Positions 16,595 through 25,237 of a DNA stretch of 64,000 nt are shown here, in pieces; the first letter of the stretch is position 1; each line of letters opens with the position of its first letter. This DNA comes from Eubacterium sp. (GTDB taxonomy: Bacteria > Bacillota > Clostridia > Lachnospirales > Lachnospiraceae): positions 186,001 through 250,000 of the forward strand of contig JAFQXO010000011.1 of the NCBI GenBank assembly GCA_017406925.1. The letters run 5' to 3'. The notes under the pieces are model-generated. The model was not told the DNA's origin, did not search any database, and saw nothing but the letters and a program-made list of their open reading frames with translations. A program made the translations under genes and the position numbers.

Positions 16595-18739
16595 TTATGT
16601 TCTGTGTAAGTTCTTAAGTGAAATATCCAAACTTGGCGCCGAATGTGTGAGCGCGCCACTTGAAATATAATCCACTCCAAGATCAACTAATCTCTCAACA
16701 TTTTCTTTAGTTACATTACCGGAAACTTCAATCTCCGCACGACCATCAATCACACCAATCGCTTCCTTGATTTTGTTGTTATCCATATTGTCGAGCATAA
16801 TGATGTCGGCTCCTGCCTCCACGGCATCCTTCACCATATCAATAGTCTCGACCTCTACCTCAATCTTTCTGACGAAAGGAGCATACTCCTTAGCCATATG
16901 CACGGCTTCCTTCACGCCACCTGCTGCACTGATATGATTATCCTTCAAAAGAATTCCATCGCTGAGGTTATATCTGTGGTTGTGGCCTCCGCCAACTCTC
17001 ACAGCATACTTCTCAAGAATTCTATTATTAGGCGTAGTCTTTCTCGTATCGAGCAACTTCGTCTTTGTTCCCTCGAGCATCTTTGCAATCGAGTGAGTGT
17101 AAGTTGTTATTCCGCTCATCCTCTGCAGGAAGTTCAGCGCTGTTCTCTCACCGACGAGAAGAATTCTGATGTCTCCGCGCACTGAGCCAATCTTCTGACC
17201 AGCCTCCACTTGATCTCCATCCTTTATATGAAGATGAACATTTACATTTGGATCTAGCATAGTAAATGCACGCTCGAAAACTTGAAGACCGCTAATCACG
17301 CCATCCTCCTTCACAATCAAATCAACCTTGCCGGCAACGGCACTAGGCATAACCGCATTCGTCGTAACATCCTCGCTAGTTACATCTTCTTTCAATGCAC
17401 TCTCAATCAACGGTTCTACATTTAGTTTTAATGTAATTGGATCAAACATATTTGTCTCCTTTTCATCTTCGCTCTTAATCTCTTGCTCGATAATCCTCTT
17501 GTTTTCCCTAGCCCATGCGTCTAGGTCTTCATACTCTCGCCAATCTATATGGTCAAACGTCTTAGTCTGGACTTCATCGTAATGCTTCATCATATCGATA
17601 GCTGCCCTTTTCGCAAACACCATGCTCTCCAAAAGCGAATTGCTCGCCAATCGGTTGTGTCCGTGAACTCCGTTACAAGCAGTCTCGCCTATCGCGTAAA
17701 GCTGTTCCATCGAACTCTTGCTGTTCAAGTCCACCTTTATGCCACCCATAAAGTAGTGTTGCGCTGGAACAACTGGAATCATATCTTTCGGAACGTTGTA
17801 TCCTTGCTTCTTACAATAATCGACGATATTAGGGAAATGATTCTTCAACTGCTCCTCCGAAATAGGTGCGAGTGATAGCCAAACATTATCGGCTCCCGTT
17901 TTTTCCATCTCGGCAATGATATTCTCAGTCACCACGTCCCTAGATCTAAGTTCATTGGCGAAGCGCTCACCTTTATCGTTATAGAGCAGTGCGCCTTCGC
18001 CACGCACGGACTCTGAAATCAGAAAACTTCTGTCCGGATTTTTTTCTATATAGAATGTTGTCGGATGAACTTGCACGTAGTTGACGTTCTTAACCTTAAC
18101 GCCGTGTCGGATGGCTATCGCTACGCCATCGCCGGTGATGTGCTTAAAGTTCGTCGAATACTTAAAGATTCCGCCGATGCCTCCGCACGCCAATACTGTA
18201 TAGTCCGCATAGATTACATCGAGTTCGTCGTCATCCTTCTTTGCGATGATTCCGAAGCACCGGTTGTTGGCGGTCAGGATATCGACCATCATCCAATGTT
18301 CCTTTATTGTGATGTTGTCGCGCTTTTTGCATTCCTCATAGAGGTGTGAAGTTATTTCTTTTCCGGTCGTATCTTCGTGGAAAAGAATACGGTCATTAGT
18401 GTGTGCTCCCTCTTTCGTATATAGGAACTCACCCTTTTCATTGCGAGCAAAATCCACGCCCATCTTAACAAGATCGTCAATAAGTGCTGGAGATTCTTTT
18501 ATCATAGCCTCCACAGCCTCTGGCTTATTGTCGTAGTGACCGGCGCGCATCGTATCCTCGAAATAGCACTCAAAATCTGAGTCATCTTTCAGCATACAAA
18601 TACCGCCTTGGGCCAGATATGAATCACTGTGCTCCACGACATCCTTTGTGATAATCATTATGTTTTTGTCCTTCGGAAGATTTAGTGCGCAGTAAAGTCC
18701 CGCACATCCGCTTCCTACTATTAAAATGTCAGTCCTCAT
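16595..18739 (-). CDS. L-aspartate oxidase fused to nicotinate-nucleotide pyrophosphorylase (NadB-NadC)
   Basis: One uninterrupted 714-residue frame encodes two enzymes of NAD synthesis. Residues 1-430 are NadB: FAD Rossmann motif GSGCAGLYCA, active-site regions VHPTTFY, SVRGEGA, RSRDVV and GVHGHNRLASNS. Residues 431-714 are NadC: PITLKLNV start, LDTRKTTP, RVGGGHNHR, and the barrel end VDYISSGALTHS. NadB makes iminoaspartate; NadC turns quinolinate into nicotinate mononucleotide. NadA, which acts between them, is not in the window. The two are normally separate genes. Here the junction is a short charged linker (KSEDEKETN), and the NadC part keeps its own ATG with a ribosome site, so free NadC may also be made. 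The promoter is at 18802-18830; niaR follows. Confidence 0.93.
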   Translation of the reverse strand: MRTDILIVGSGCAGLYCALNLPKDKNIMIITKDVVEHSDSYLAQGGICMLKDDSDFECYFEDTMRAGHYDNKPEAVEAMIKESPALIDDLVKMGVDFARNEKGEFLYTKEGAHTNDRILFHEDTTGKEITSHLYEECKKRDNITIKEHWMMVDILTANNRCFGIIAKKDDDELDVIYADYTVLACGGIGGIFKYSTNFKHITGDGVAIAIRHGVKVKNVNYVQVHPTTFYIEKNPDRSFLISESVRGEGALLYNDKGERFANELRSRDVVTENIIAEMEKTGADNVWLSLAPISEEQLKNHFPNIVDYCKKQGYNVPKDMIPVVPAQHYFMGGIKVDLNSKSSMEQLYAIGETACNGVHGHNRLASNSLLESMVFAKRAAIDMMKHYDEVQTKTFDHIDWREYEDLDAWARENKRIIEQEIKSEDEKETNMFDPITLKLNVEPLIESALKEDVTSEDVTTNAVMPSAVAGKVDLIVKEDGVISGLQVFERAFTMLDPNVNVHLHIKDGDQVEAGQKIGSVRGDIRILLVGERTALNFLQRMSGITTYTHSIAKMLEGTKTKLLDTRKTTPNNRILEKYAVRVGGGHNHRYNLSDGILLKDNHISAAGGVKEAVHMAKEYAPFVRKIEVEVETIDMVKDAVEAGADIIMLDNMDNNKIKEAIGVIDGRAEIEVSGNVTKENVERLVDLGVDYISSGALTHSAPSLDISLKNLHRT
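17447..17463 (-). promoter_or_regulatory. Internal ribosome site and ATG at the start of the NadC half
   Basis: On the minus strand AAAGGAG (17463-17457), six to seven bases, then an in-frame ATG at 17449. It lies exactly at the normal NadC start inside the NadB-NadC frame. Confidence 0.65.
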
Positions 18740-18801
18740 ATGCCTTTTCCTTAAAGTCGAACCCCTGGGATTTTTTATCTTTCCTCCAGGGTATTGGGGA
18801 A

Positions 18802-18830
18802 ATTATAGCATAAAAAAAAGAAAGTGACAA
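18802..18830 (-). promoter_or_regulatory. Promoter of the nadBC-niaR operon
   Basis: On the minus strand TTGTCA (18830-18825), 17-base spacer ending in TGC, TATAAT (18807-18802). The -35 box lies in the right arm of the 18821-18850 dyad. Confidence 0.8.
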
Positions 18831-18850
18831 GACAGATGTCAAGTCACTTT
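18812..18850 (-). terminator. Dyad with T-tract: terminator of the DUF2752 gene and possible NiaR operator
   Basis: The dyad 18821-18850 has outer arms AAAGTGAC/GTCACTTT, an unpaired pair of bases on each side, and inner arms GACA/TGTC. On the minus strand it is followed by eight Ts. It ends the 25.7-18.9 kb operon and also covers the -35 of the nad promoter. Confidence 0.65.
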
Positions 18851-18874
18851 ACAGTTCCATTTTCACTTCCGTTC

Positions 18875-19318
18875 TTAGTAGACTCCTATCATATGTAATA
18901 GCGAGTGTTTGTCGAATAACATAGGTTCCCTCATTGGGAATACAGTAATCATCCTATATAAATAGTAAATCATCATCAAAATGCATATAACAAAAATCAC
19001 TTTGATAAGAATTTTCATTGCCTTGGCATAAGTGTTTTCGTCTGCAATAAAGTATCGAATGATAACCCAAGCGATCAACACTATCGCTACTGCTATCCAG
19101 AATAGATGCATCTGTGTGGCTTCGCCAAATTTAAACTGAACCGCTAGAAAGCAAGCCCTCGTCAAGCCACATCCCGGGCAAGGAATTCCTGTTATTTTTC
19201 TCAAAGGACAAGGTGACTCAAACAAAAGCGTTCCCAATCCTAAATACAAAACCATCGCGAGCACCACTAATATGATAATCTTATAATCTTTTTTCAGATG
19301 CTCCTTTTGGAACTTCAT
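18875..19318 (-). CDS. DUF2752 membrane protein
   Basis: The 147-residue protein has four predicted helices and the DUF2752 cysteine motif (CPLRKITGIPCPGCGLTR), placed between helices 1 and 2. The biochemical role of this family is not known to me. The start follows the pepD stop with no gap, and GGAGGAG lies upstream. It is the last gene of the long operon and is followed by the terminator at 18812-18850. Confidence 0.85.
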   Translation of the reverse strand: MKFQKEHLKKDYKIIILVVLAMVLYLGLGTLLFESPCPLRKITGIPCPGCGLTRACFLAVQFKFGEATQMHLFWIAVAIVLIAWVIIRYFIADENTYAKAMKILIKVIFVICILMMIYYLYRMITVFPMREPMLFDKHSLLHMIGVY

Positions 19319-20770
19319 CTATTTCATCTCCTCCAAAACGCTACACAGCAACTTCCATGTGCGCTCTGCCGATTTTATATCTATCTGTTCCTTAGGCGTA
19401 TGTGCGTAGTCAATCTGTGGGCCAAACGCAATCGCGTCAAGGCCTGGTATCGCATCTACGAAAATTCCACACTCGAGTCCGGCGTGTATACCTTCAACAG
19501 TTGGCTCCTTACCATACTGCTCCTTATACTTTTCTACCATTAGTTTTCTAATTTCAGAGTCTTCCTGATACTCCCATCCTGGACAATCAGCGTCAGTGTT
19601 AACTACACCGCCGAAAATCTCCGTAAGAGAAGTCAACTTTTCTATCAAGAACTGCTTCTCGTTCGCATTAGAACTTCTCACCATAAAAGACATCTTCACT
19701 CCTTCGGCTTCAGTTCTAAGAATTCCCATATTTAATGAAGTCTGAACTAGCCCCTTAACCTCTGGATTCATTCTCTGAATTCCATCTGGCATATTTACCA
19801 TCGAAATAATCGTCGCCAATGTTGAAGCATCAGTCAACGCCTCCACTAAATTCTCAGGAATAACATTCGTCTTTAGTTTCATATCTGGATCCGTCGTGGC
19901 ATATTCTTTCTTAATCTCCTCGAATACATCCTCGACGATTTTCTTTGCCTTCGGCAATGTCTCTGGAAGAAGAACTATAGCTGCCTCCGACCAAGCGGCG
20001 ATAGAATTTTCTTTTTCACCACCATTTACGGCCACGATTCGCATACCAACTTCTTGGAACACATTGAGGAGAATTCTTCCCAACGCGACATTCGCATTCA
20101 GTCTCTCCTTGATGATCGATGTGCCAGAATGACCACCTGTCAAACCATCAATCCTAATCTCCAAAACTTCTCCACTGATTGGTTCAGTGTTACCTGGGAG
20201 TATGCAAGTCGTAGTTGCGCCGCCAGTACAGCTAACTACAAATCTTCCTTCATCTTCAGAGTCGATATTTAAAAGTGTCTTTCCACTTAGCTTACTCTTA
20301 TCAAGTGCCATCGCACCAAACATACCTGTCTCTTCGTTCGTCGTGAACACTGCCTCGATAGGTGGATGAGGAATATCGTCCGAATCCATCAACGCTAATA
20401 CGTATGCCACAGCAATACCGTCATCAGCACCTAGTGTTGTGCCTTTAGCAGTAAGGATATCGTCGTCTATAATCTCAGGTTCAACGCCTTCCTTTGTAAG
20501 GTCCTTCCCCACTCCGTCTTCCTTCACGGCGACCATATCTATGTGACCTTGAATAATAACTGGCTCAGATTTTTCGTAACCTTTACTTCCATCACACCAG
20601 ATAATGACATTCTTTGATTCATCCTGATATGATTTTAGGCCTCGCTCATTGGCGAAGCCTACTAGATAATCACTTATCTTATCTTCATTGCCAGATCCAT
20701 GTGGTATCTCACAAATCTCTTCGAAAAATTCCCAAACCTTCTCCGGTTTTCTACCATCTAAAACGCCCAT
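19319..20770 (-). CDS. pepD: Aminoacyl-histidine dipeptidase (M20 family, PepD type)
   Basis: This cytoplasmic metallodipeptidase of about 483 residues hydrolyses dipeptides such as Xaa-His. M20 zinc-site regions are visible in order: GHIDMV, LGADDGIAVAY, TTNEETGMFGA, DSEDEG and a C-terminal HAGLECGIF. The ATG at 20770 is preferred (protein start MGVLDGRKPEKVW) because AAGGATGG lies about 10 bases upstream. An in-frame ATG at 20782 would have its ribosome site touching the start. It lies one base after the nucleotidyltransferase gene. Confidence 0.92.
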   Translation of the reverse strand: MGVLDGRKPEKVWEFFEEICEIPHGSGNEDKISDYLVGFANERGLKSYQDESKNVIIWCDGSKGYEKSEPVIIQGHIDMVAVKEDGVGKDLTKEGVEPEIIDDDILTAKGTTLGADDGIAVAYVLALMDSDDIPHPPIEAVFTTNEETGMFGAMALDKSKLSGKTLLNIDSEDEGRFVVSCTGGATTTCILPGNTEPISGEVLEIRIDGLTGGHSGTSIIKERLNANVALGRILLNVFQEVGMRIVAVNGGEKENSIAAWSEAAIVLLPETLPKAKKIVEDVFEEIKKEYATTDPDMKLKTNVIPENLVEALTDASTLATIISMVNMPDGIQRMNPEVKGLVQTSLNMGILRTEAEGVKMSFMVRSSNANEKQFLIEKLTSLTEIFGGVVNTDADCPGWEYQEDSEIRKLMVEKYKEQYGKEPTVEGIHAGLECGIFVDAIPGLDAIAFGPQIDYAHTPKEQIDIKSAERTWKLLCSVLEEMK

Positions 20771-20771
20771 T

Positions 20772-21908
20772 TTATTTTCCATCCTTCTTTGAAAAATCGT
20801 CTAATTCTCTCTTAACTCTACCCCAGTTCCCAAACACTTTCGAGAACAATCTATGTACCCATAAGAAAGGAAGGAGCCATCCATGTTTCTTGAGGATTGG
20901 ATACGAGAATTCCATTCGCTCCCTCTCCATAAACATACGTTTAAAGAAATAGCCTTTTTTGGATTTAACACCCAACTCATCCTTGTATCTATTATACGAC
21001 CACTCTTGGAAGTGTTCGAAAGTTCCGAATGCTCCTGATGTGATGATGAAGTGTGCAGGTTCCTCTAAGGCTTCTGTCATCTCTCCATCGCCAAACCAAG
21101 CTTCAGCCAATTCGTCCATCATCTTTTCTAGTTCTACATAGTTGAGTGTAGGAAGTATCTCCGCAACCTTATCCCAATCTATGCGATCCTTTAACTTCGT
21201 CTTGAACAGATAATGATCAACTAAATATTTGATTCCACTTCCACCCATTGAGAAATGTTTCTCAAAGTGAAGCAAGTGATAAATATAAACATCTTCCCAC
21301 GAAAGAGTTTTTAAATATTTGTTTTCATCATTGTCCCTGACACGATCCCAGATATCATCAGTGTACCAATGGTTTTCCTCGGTCGGTGGAAAAAGTCTGC
21401 GGTGCATCTCCACTTCCATATAAGGAAGTTTCGCATAGTCGTCCGTGCTGTCTTCCTTTCCGACATCTTTGGCATCGTATCCGAGTTCCGTCATAATAGG
21501 CACCACGTCATCTATCTGACCTGGTTCTATCATATAGTCGATATCGCCCTGCTCTCTAAACAGCGACATGCGATAGTACGGTTTCAAAACTATACCTTTA
21601 AGCGGAAGTATGCCGATGCCTGCCTTCGTCACGGCATCGACAACAAGCTTGTGCTCTTCCTGTTGAAGAACATCCACTAGCTGATTTTTTTCGTGCGCAC
21701 TAAACCACGCTGACTGATCTTTATCAGTCGGCTTGTCGTTTAGCTTCGTTATAGAATAAAATGCCATCTCTTCCACCTTGTGAAAATGGGCTAACTCGAG
21801 GAGTTTACTCCATGACACATCTTCAGGTTTCTCGACTGGCATTTCATCCTGTACTGTAGCTTTAATTAATGAAATTAAATAATTGCTTACAGATTTATTA
21901 ATATCCAT
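20772..21908 (-). CDS. Nucleotidyltransferase-fold protein (PF14907-like)
   Basis: The 378-residue protein shows the pattern of the uncharacterised nucleotidyltransferase family PF14907. A KGI segment (LPLKGIVLKPYY) is followed by R-x-Q-G-D-I-D-Y, where the paired aspartates are the predicted metal ligands, near residue 135. The rest is helical with acidic stretches. Substrate and product are unknown; relatives often lie near polysaccharide or peptide-modification genes, but no such genes are here. It directly follows the zinc-ribbon gene and precedes pepD, in one operon. Confidence 0.75.
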   Translation of the reverse strand: MDINKSVSNYLISLIKATVQDEMPVEKPEDVSWSKLLELAHFHKVEEMAFYSITKLNDKPTDKDQSAWFSAHEKNQLVDVLQQEEHKLVVDAVTKAGIGILPLKGIVLKPYYRMSLFREQGDIDYMIEPGQIDDVVPIMTELGYDAKDVGKEDSTDDYAKLPYMEVEMHRRLFPPTEENHWYTDDIWDRVRDNDENKYLKTLSWEDVYIYHLLHFEKHFSMGGSGIKYLVDHYLFKTKLKDRIDWDKVAEILPTLNYVELEKMMDELAEAWFGDGEMTEALEEPAHFIITSGAFGTFEHFQEWSYNRYKDELGVKSKKGYFFKRMFMERERMEFSYPILKKHGWLLPFLWVHRLFSKVFGNWGRVKRELDDFSKKDGK

Positions 21909-22607
21909 TTAGTCTACATTGATATCTTCCGGGGTAGTCTGAGGAGCTGCTGTCTCAGGCTTCTTGGTTACCGGCTTTTTAGTCTCTGGTTTCTTAGTCT
22001 TCTTTTCTTTCTTAGTCTGAGGTTCTGTCTCTACCTTTGTCTCCTGAGGTGCTTCAGTCACAACGATAGGTTCTGCAGTAACTTCCACTGTATCCTGCCT
22101 TGTTGTAACTTCTGTCTCCTGAAGACCAGATGTAGTTTCGACTGCATTCTTATTGCCGAAGGCAGATGAAAGAATAACAGCTGCGATAACTATGATGATA
22201 ACGATAGCAACTGCTACACAAATAGCAATCACGTTCATCTTCTTGTTCTTCGCACTCATCGCTTCATTCTGAGCTGCTGTAGGTTCGTCATCGTCGAAAT
22301 CGAATCTATCTTCTGGGTCGTGGAACTCTTCGTCTAGTTCATCTTCCAAAACCACATCCTCTTCGAACTCGATTTCTTTAGGTTCTTCAGTGTCATCTAG
22401 AATATCTTCTAAGTCCATTCCACCGATAGGAGTTGTATCAAGTGCCACAGGCTGTGTCTTATCAGTATCCACACCGTCGAACACTACTGTATCTCCTGTT
22501 GGAACATCTTCCTCTGTCTTTGGTTCAAAGCCTTCTACAGGCTCACCACAGTAAGGACATGCAGGTTCTGTGTCCTGAACATACTTACCACATTTTTTAC
22601 AAAACAT
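21909..22607 (-). CDS. Zinc-ribbon single-pass membrane protein with Thr/Lys/Pro-rich tail
   Basis: The 232-residue protein starts with a double CxxC zinc ribbon (CKKCGKY and CPYCGEP). It continues with an Asp/Glu-rich region to about 125, has one transmembrane helix (about 130-155), and ends in a low-complexity tail rich in Thr, Lys, Pro and Glu, with repeats of KKPxTKKPE. The topology is ribbon inside, tail outside. The tail may pass through the cell wall. No enzyme motif is seen. GGAGG precedes the ATG; it lies 12 bases after the CarD-type gene. Confidence 0.8.
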   Translation of the reverse strand: MFCKKCGKYVQDTEPACPYCGEPVEGFEPKTEEDVPTGDTVVFDGVDTDKTQPVALDTTPIGGMDLEDILDDTEEPKEIEFEEDVVLEDELDEEFHDPEDRFDFDDDEPTAAQNEAMSAKNKKMNVIAICVAVAIVIIIVIAAVILSSAFGNKNAVETTSGLQETEVTTRQDTVEVTAEPIVVTEAPQETKVETEPQTKKEKKTKKPETKKPVTKKPETAAPQTTPEDINVD

Positions 22608-22619
22608 ACTTTTCCTCCG

Positions 22620-23117
22620 TTATTTAATATATCCTAATATGTAATCTTCCACTTTGTCGATTTCCATATCCAAAGCGAGCGACATTTCATTATTCAAAAT
22701 ATCTTTCGCCTCTTTCAAATAGCGATCATCCACGTAAGTCATGCGCTTGCCCTGAGATTCGCGCACGTCACCACGCTTGTGGAGCGTCTTAATAATCTCC
22801 ACAATTCTCATGCTGTCGCAAGAAGCAATTGCTTCCTTGTAGAAAATCTCTCTCTGGCGGTCATTTTTGATATAGACTGGCTTAACATTCTTGATTTCCC
22901 TCAAAACTTTTCTAGCCTGAGGTTTAGTCATAATAGGTCGAGTCACAATCTTGTCATTGTCCACTGGAAAGAAGATTTTGCTTTCTGGTGTTTTTATAGG
23001 AATCAGAACATAGTACTTCTGATCCTTGTCTGCCCCGGACAACTCAAGTTTAGTAATGTCTACAACTTTGCAGACACCGCTACGTCCATGAACAATATAC
23101 TCACCTTTCTTATACAA
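22620..23117 (-). CDS. CarD-family transcription regulator
   Basis: The protein of about 165 residues has the N-terminal CarD/TRCF RNA-polymerase interaction domain (YKKGEYIVHGRSGVCKV) and a helical C-terminal DNA-binding domain. Such proteins bind the RNA polymerase beta subunit and stabilise open complexes. No ATG start exists. TTG at 23117 is preferred because AAGGTGAG lies just before it; GTG at 23126 is also in frame but overlaps that ribosome site. It sits mid-operon between a small membrane protein and the zinc-ribbon protein. Confidence 0.88.
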   Translation of the reverse strand: MYKKGEYIVHGRSGVCKVVDITKLELSGADKDQKYYVLIPIKTPESKIFFPVDNDKIVTRPIMTKPQARKVLREIKNVKPVYIKNDRQREIFYKEAIASCDSMRIVEIIKTLHKRGDVRESQGKRMTYVDDRYLKEAKDILNNEMSLALDMEIDKVEDYILGYIK

Positions 23118-23159
23118 TTTACTCACCTTCTAACACTGAATGTACGCCTGTTAGTTCTT

Positions 23160-23372
23160 CTATTTTCTAAGCATATCTTTGGCAGTAAAGAATATGATTA
23201 TAATCGCAATCATCAATGCTGCCACAAGTGCAATAATTACAGGATTATCACTCGCTGCGATAGTAACCAACACGATACCTACTATACAAGCAACGGTTAG
23301 CATACTAGCAATAATCAAGATGATAATATTTGTTTGGTTTCTTCTCCTTCTTCGTCTACTTCTGTGTCTCAT
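23160..23372 (-). CDS. Small two-helix membrane protein with Arg-rich start
   Basis: The 70-residue protein begins with an Arg-rich cytoplasmic stretch (RHRSRRRRRR), followed by two hydrophobic helices (about 15-38 and 44-64) and a short charged end. GAGG lies 7 bases before the ATG, which supports it as a real gene. No family is recognised. It is probably co-transcribed with degV upstream and carD downstream. Confidence 0.65.
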   Translation of the reverse strand: MRHRSRRRRRRNQTNIIILIIASMLTVACIVGIVLVTIAASDNPVIIALVAALMIAIIIIFFTAKDMLRK

Positions 23373-23414
23373 AGTCTGTCCTCACTTAAAGTTTTTCATA
23401 CCCCTGAAGTTTTT

Positions 23415-24266
23415 CTACTCTCCATCTATAAAGAGTACGCCCAAGCATCCTGGTCCACAATGACTTGAAATCACTGAACCCGCCTTGGTCTCAATTATTT
23501 CTTCAAAGTAATCTAGGTTTTCTAGGTACTCTCTTACTACATCCACTATCTCAGGTTTGCATGTTGAATGTGTGATAAACACTCTCTCAGGCTTTGCCTT
23601 CAAAAGCTCATCTTTCATATCATCCACATACTGTAGCAAGACTCTCTTCAACGGTCCGCGATACTTCTTCGAAGCATCCATCTTTCCGTCTTCCACTACG
23701 ATTTTAGGTTTAATCTTTAACATACTTCCGACTAAAGCAGCTGTTGCGGAGCAACGTCCTCCTCTGTGAAGGTATGTAAGTGTGTCTACGACAAAACTAG
23801 CTCTAACCTTTTCTCGCAAATCTTCTATATAAGATATAACCTCCTCGAAGCTTCGGCCTTTTTCAATCTCCTGTGCTGCCTCAATAATCTGTAAACCGAT
23901 ACCTGTCGAGAGATTCATGGAATCAATCGCATAAACATGGTCTTCATAATCAATGCTATCTGCTGCCAACTTCACCACTTGGTTCGATGATGACATACTA
24001 GCAGAAACTGTGAAAACAATTACATCATCCCCTGCTTCCTTGTACTTTTTCAGTACATCTGCCACATCTTCAATAGAAGGTGCTGCAGTCTGGGGAGTCG
24101 TGTTGTTTTCATCAGACCATTTATAGAGTTCGTCAATAGTAACGTCTACTCCATCGCGTCTCTCATCGTCGCCCATTCTCACAAACAACGGAATGATTTC
24201 AACATTATATTTAGTTAGTAATTCTTCCGACAAGTCACAAGTACTGTCTGAAACAATTCTAATCAT
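23415..24266 (-). CDS. DegV-family fatty-acid-binding protein
   Basis: The 283-residue protein matches DegV/FakB: start VSDSTCDLS, the lipid-pocket serine segment TVSASMSSSNQ, and a C-terminal GPGCLGVLF. FakB proteins present fatty acids to the kinase FakA for use in phospholipid synthesis; no FakA is in the window. The gap to metA is 11 bases, with AGAGGG before the ATG. Confidence 0.92.
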   Translation of the reverse strand: MIRIVSDSTCDLSEELLTKYNVEIIPLFVRMGDDERRDGVDVTIDELYKWSDENNTTPQTAAPSIEDVADVLKKYKEAGDDVIVFTVSASMSSSNQVVKLAADSIDYEDHVYAIDSMNLSTGIGLQIIEAAQEIEKGRSFEEVISYIEDLREKVRASFVVDTLTYLHRGGRCSATAALVGSMLKIKPKIVVEDGKMDASKKYRGPLKRVLLQYVDDMKDELLKAKPERVFITHSTCKPEIVDVVREYLENLDYFEEIIETKAGSVISSHCGPGCLGVLFIDGE

Positions 24267-24277
24267 ATTCTATCCCT

Positions 24278-25210
24278 CTAGTCTTCAGGCTCGTTTTGAA
24301 CCTCATTAACATCGTATGGCGTAGTCTGATATACATAGTAATTAATCCAGTTTGTATACAACAACTGTCCAGCCGCACGCCAATTTACAATCGGATCTCT
24401 CGTAGGATCATCATCTGGGAAGTAATTCTCTGGGATTTCAGGATTGAGCCCCTTCTCTACATCCCTCTCATATTCCTTCTTAAGCGTGTCGCTGTCGTAT
24501 TCCGTATGACAGAATACATAGAACTGTCTACTGTCCTCGCTCTTAACGATTGTAACTCCAGCCACATCTGACTCAGCCATCAATTCTAACTTTGGCTGCG
24601 CCAATATATCATCACGACTGATACCTATGCCTCTCGAATGAGGTGCATAGAAAACATCGTCGAAACCTCTAAACAGAGGTGACTTTTTATTTAAAATCCT
24701 ATGCGAATAGATACCGGATATCTTCTTGTTAAAGTAGATTCTATCAATGCCATAGTGATAATAAAGTCCCGCAAACGCTGCCCAACATAGATAGAATGTA
24801 CAGTGGACGTGCTTCTTCGACCATTTCATAATGTCAACTAACTCATCCCAGTACTCTACATCCTCATATCTAACTTCTTCCAAAGGCGCACCCGTAATAA
24901 TCAAACCATCGTAGTAATCGTCCTTCACTTCATCAAAAGTGGTATAGAACTGATTCAAATAGTCTGCATCTGTATGCGTAGACTGATAAGTAGCAGTCTG
25001 AAGAAACTCCACTTCTATCTGAAGTGGGGTATTAGACAGTTTTCTGAGGATCTGAGTCTCAGTTTCCACCTTAGTAGGCATCAAATTAAGAACCAGAACC
25101 CTCAAAGGTCTGATATCCTGTGTGATGGCACGCTTTTCGGTCATCACGAATATGTTTTCATTCTCTAAAATGTCTGTCGCAGCTAAATTCTGCTGTACTT
25201 TAATCGGCAT
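24278..25210 (-). CDS. metA: Homoserine O-acetyltransferase (MetA fold)
   Basis: MetA acylates homoserine in the first committed step of methionine synthesis. The 310-residue protein has the glutamine-amidotransferase-like fold with nucleophile Cys142 (YLCWAAFAG) and the His-x-Glu of the triad (FCHTEYD). Residue 111, after TGAPL, is Glu. In MetA enzymes Glu111 goes with acetyl-CoA and Gly111 with succinyl-CoA, so acetyl transfer is predicted despite the common 'succinyltransferase' label. No SAM riboswitch is seen upstream; the gene follows pncC by 27 bases with GAGGG before the ATG. Confidence 0.95.
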   Translation of the reverse strand: MPIKVQQNLAATDILENENIFVMTEKRAITQDIRPLRVLVLNLMPTKVETETQILRKLSNTPLQIEVEFLQTATYQSTHTDADYLNQFYTTFDEVKDDYYDGLIITGAPLEEVRYEDVEYWDELVDIMKWSKKHVHCTFYLCWAAFAGLYYHYGIDRIYFNKKISGIYSHRILNKKSPLFRGFDDVFYAPHSRGIGISRDDILAQPKLELMAESDVAGVTIVKSEDSRQFYVFCHTEYDSDTLKKEYERDVEKGLNPEIPENYFPDDDPTRDPIVNWRAAGQLLYTNWINYYVYQTTPYDVNEVQNEPED

Positions 25211-25237
25211 AGTAATCCCTCATAGCCTATTATAACC

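Noticed and set aside
18740..18800. nadB leader as an NAD riboswitch
   Set aside because: Only a weak CCCTGG/CCAGGG hairpin is present; no conserved NAD-riboswitch core, and the gene for a protein repressor (NiaR) is in the operon.
25211..25237. SAM riboswitch before metA
   Set aside because: Only 27 bases separate metA from pncC, too short, and no S-box sequence appears upstream.
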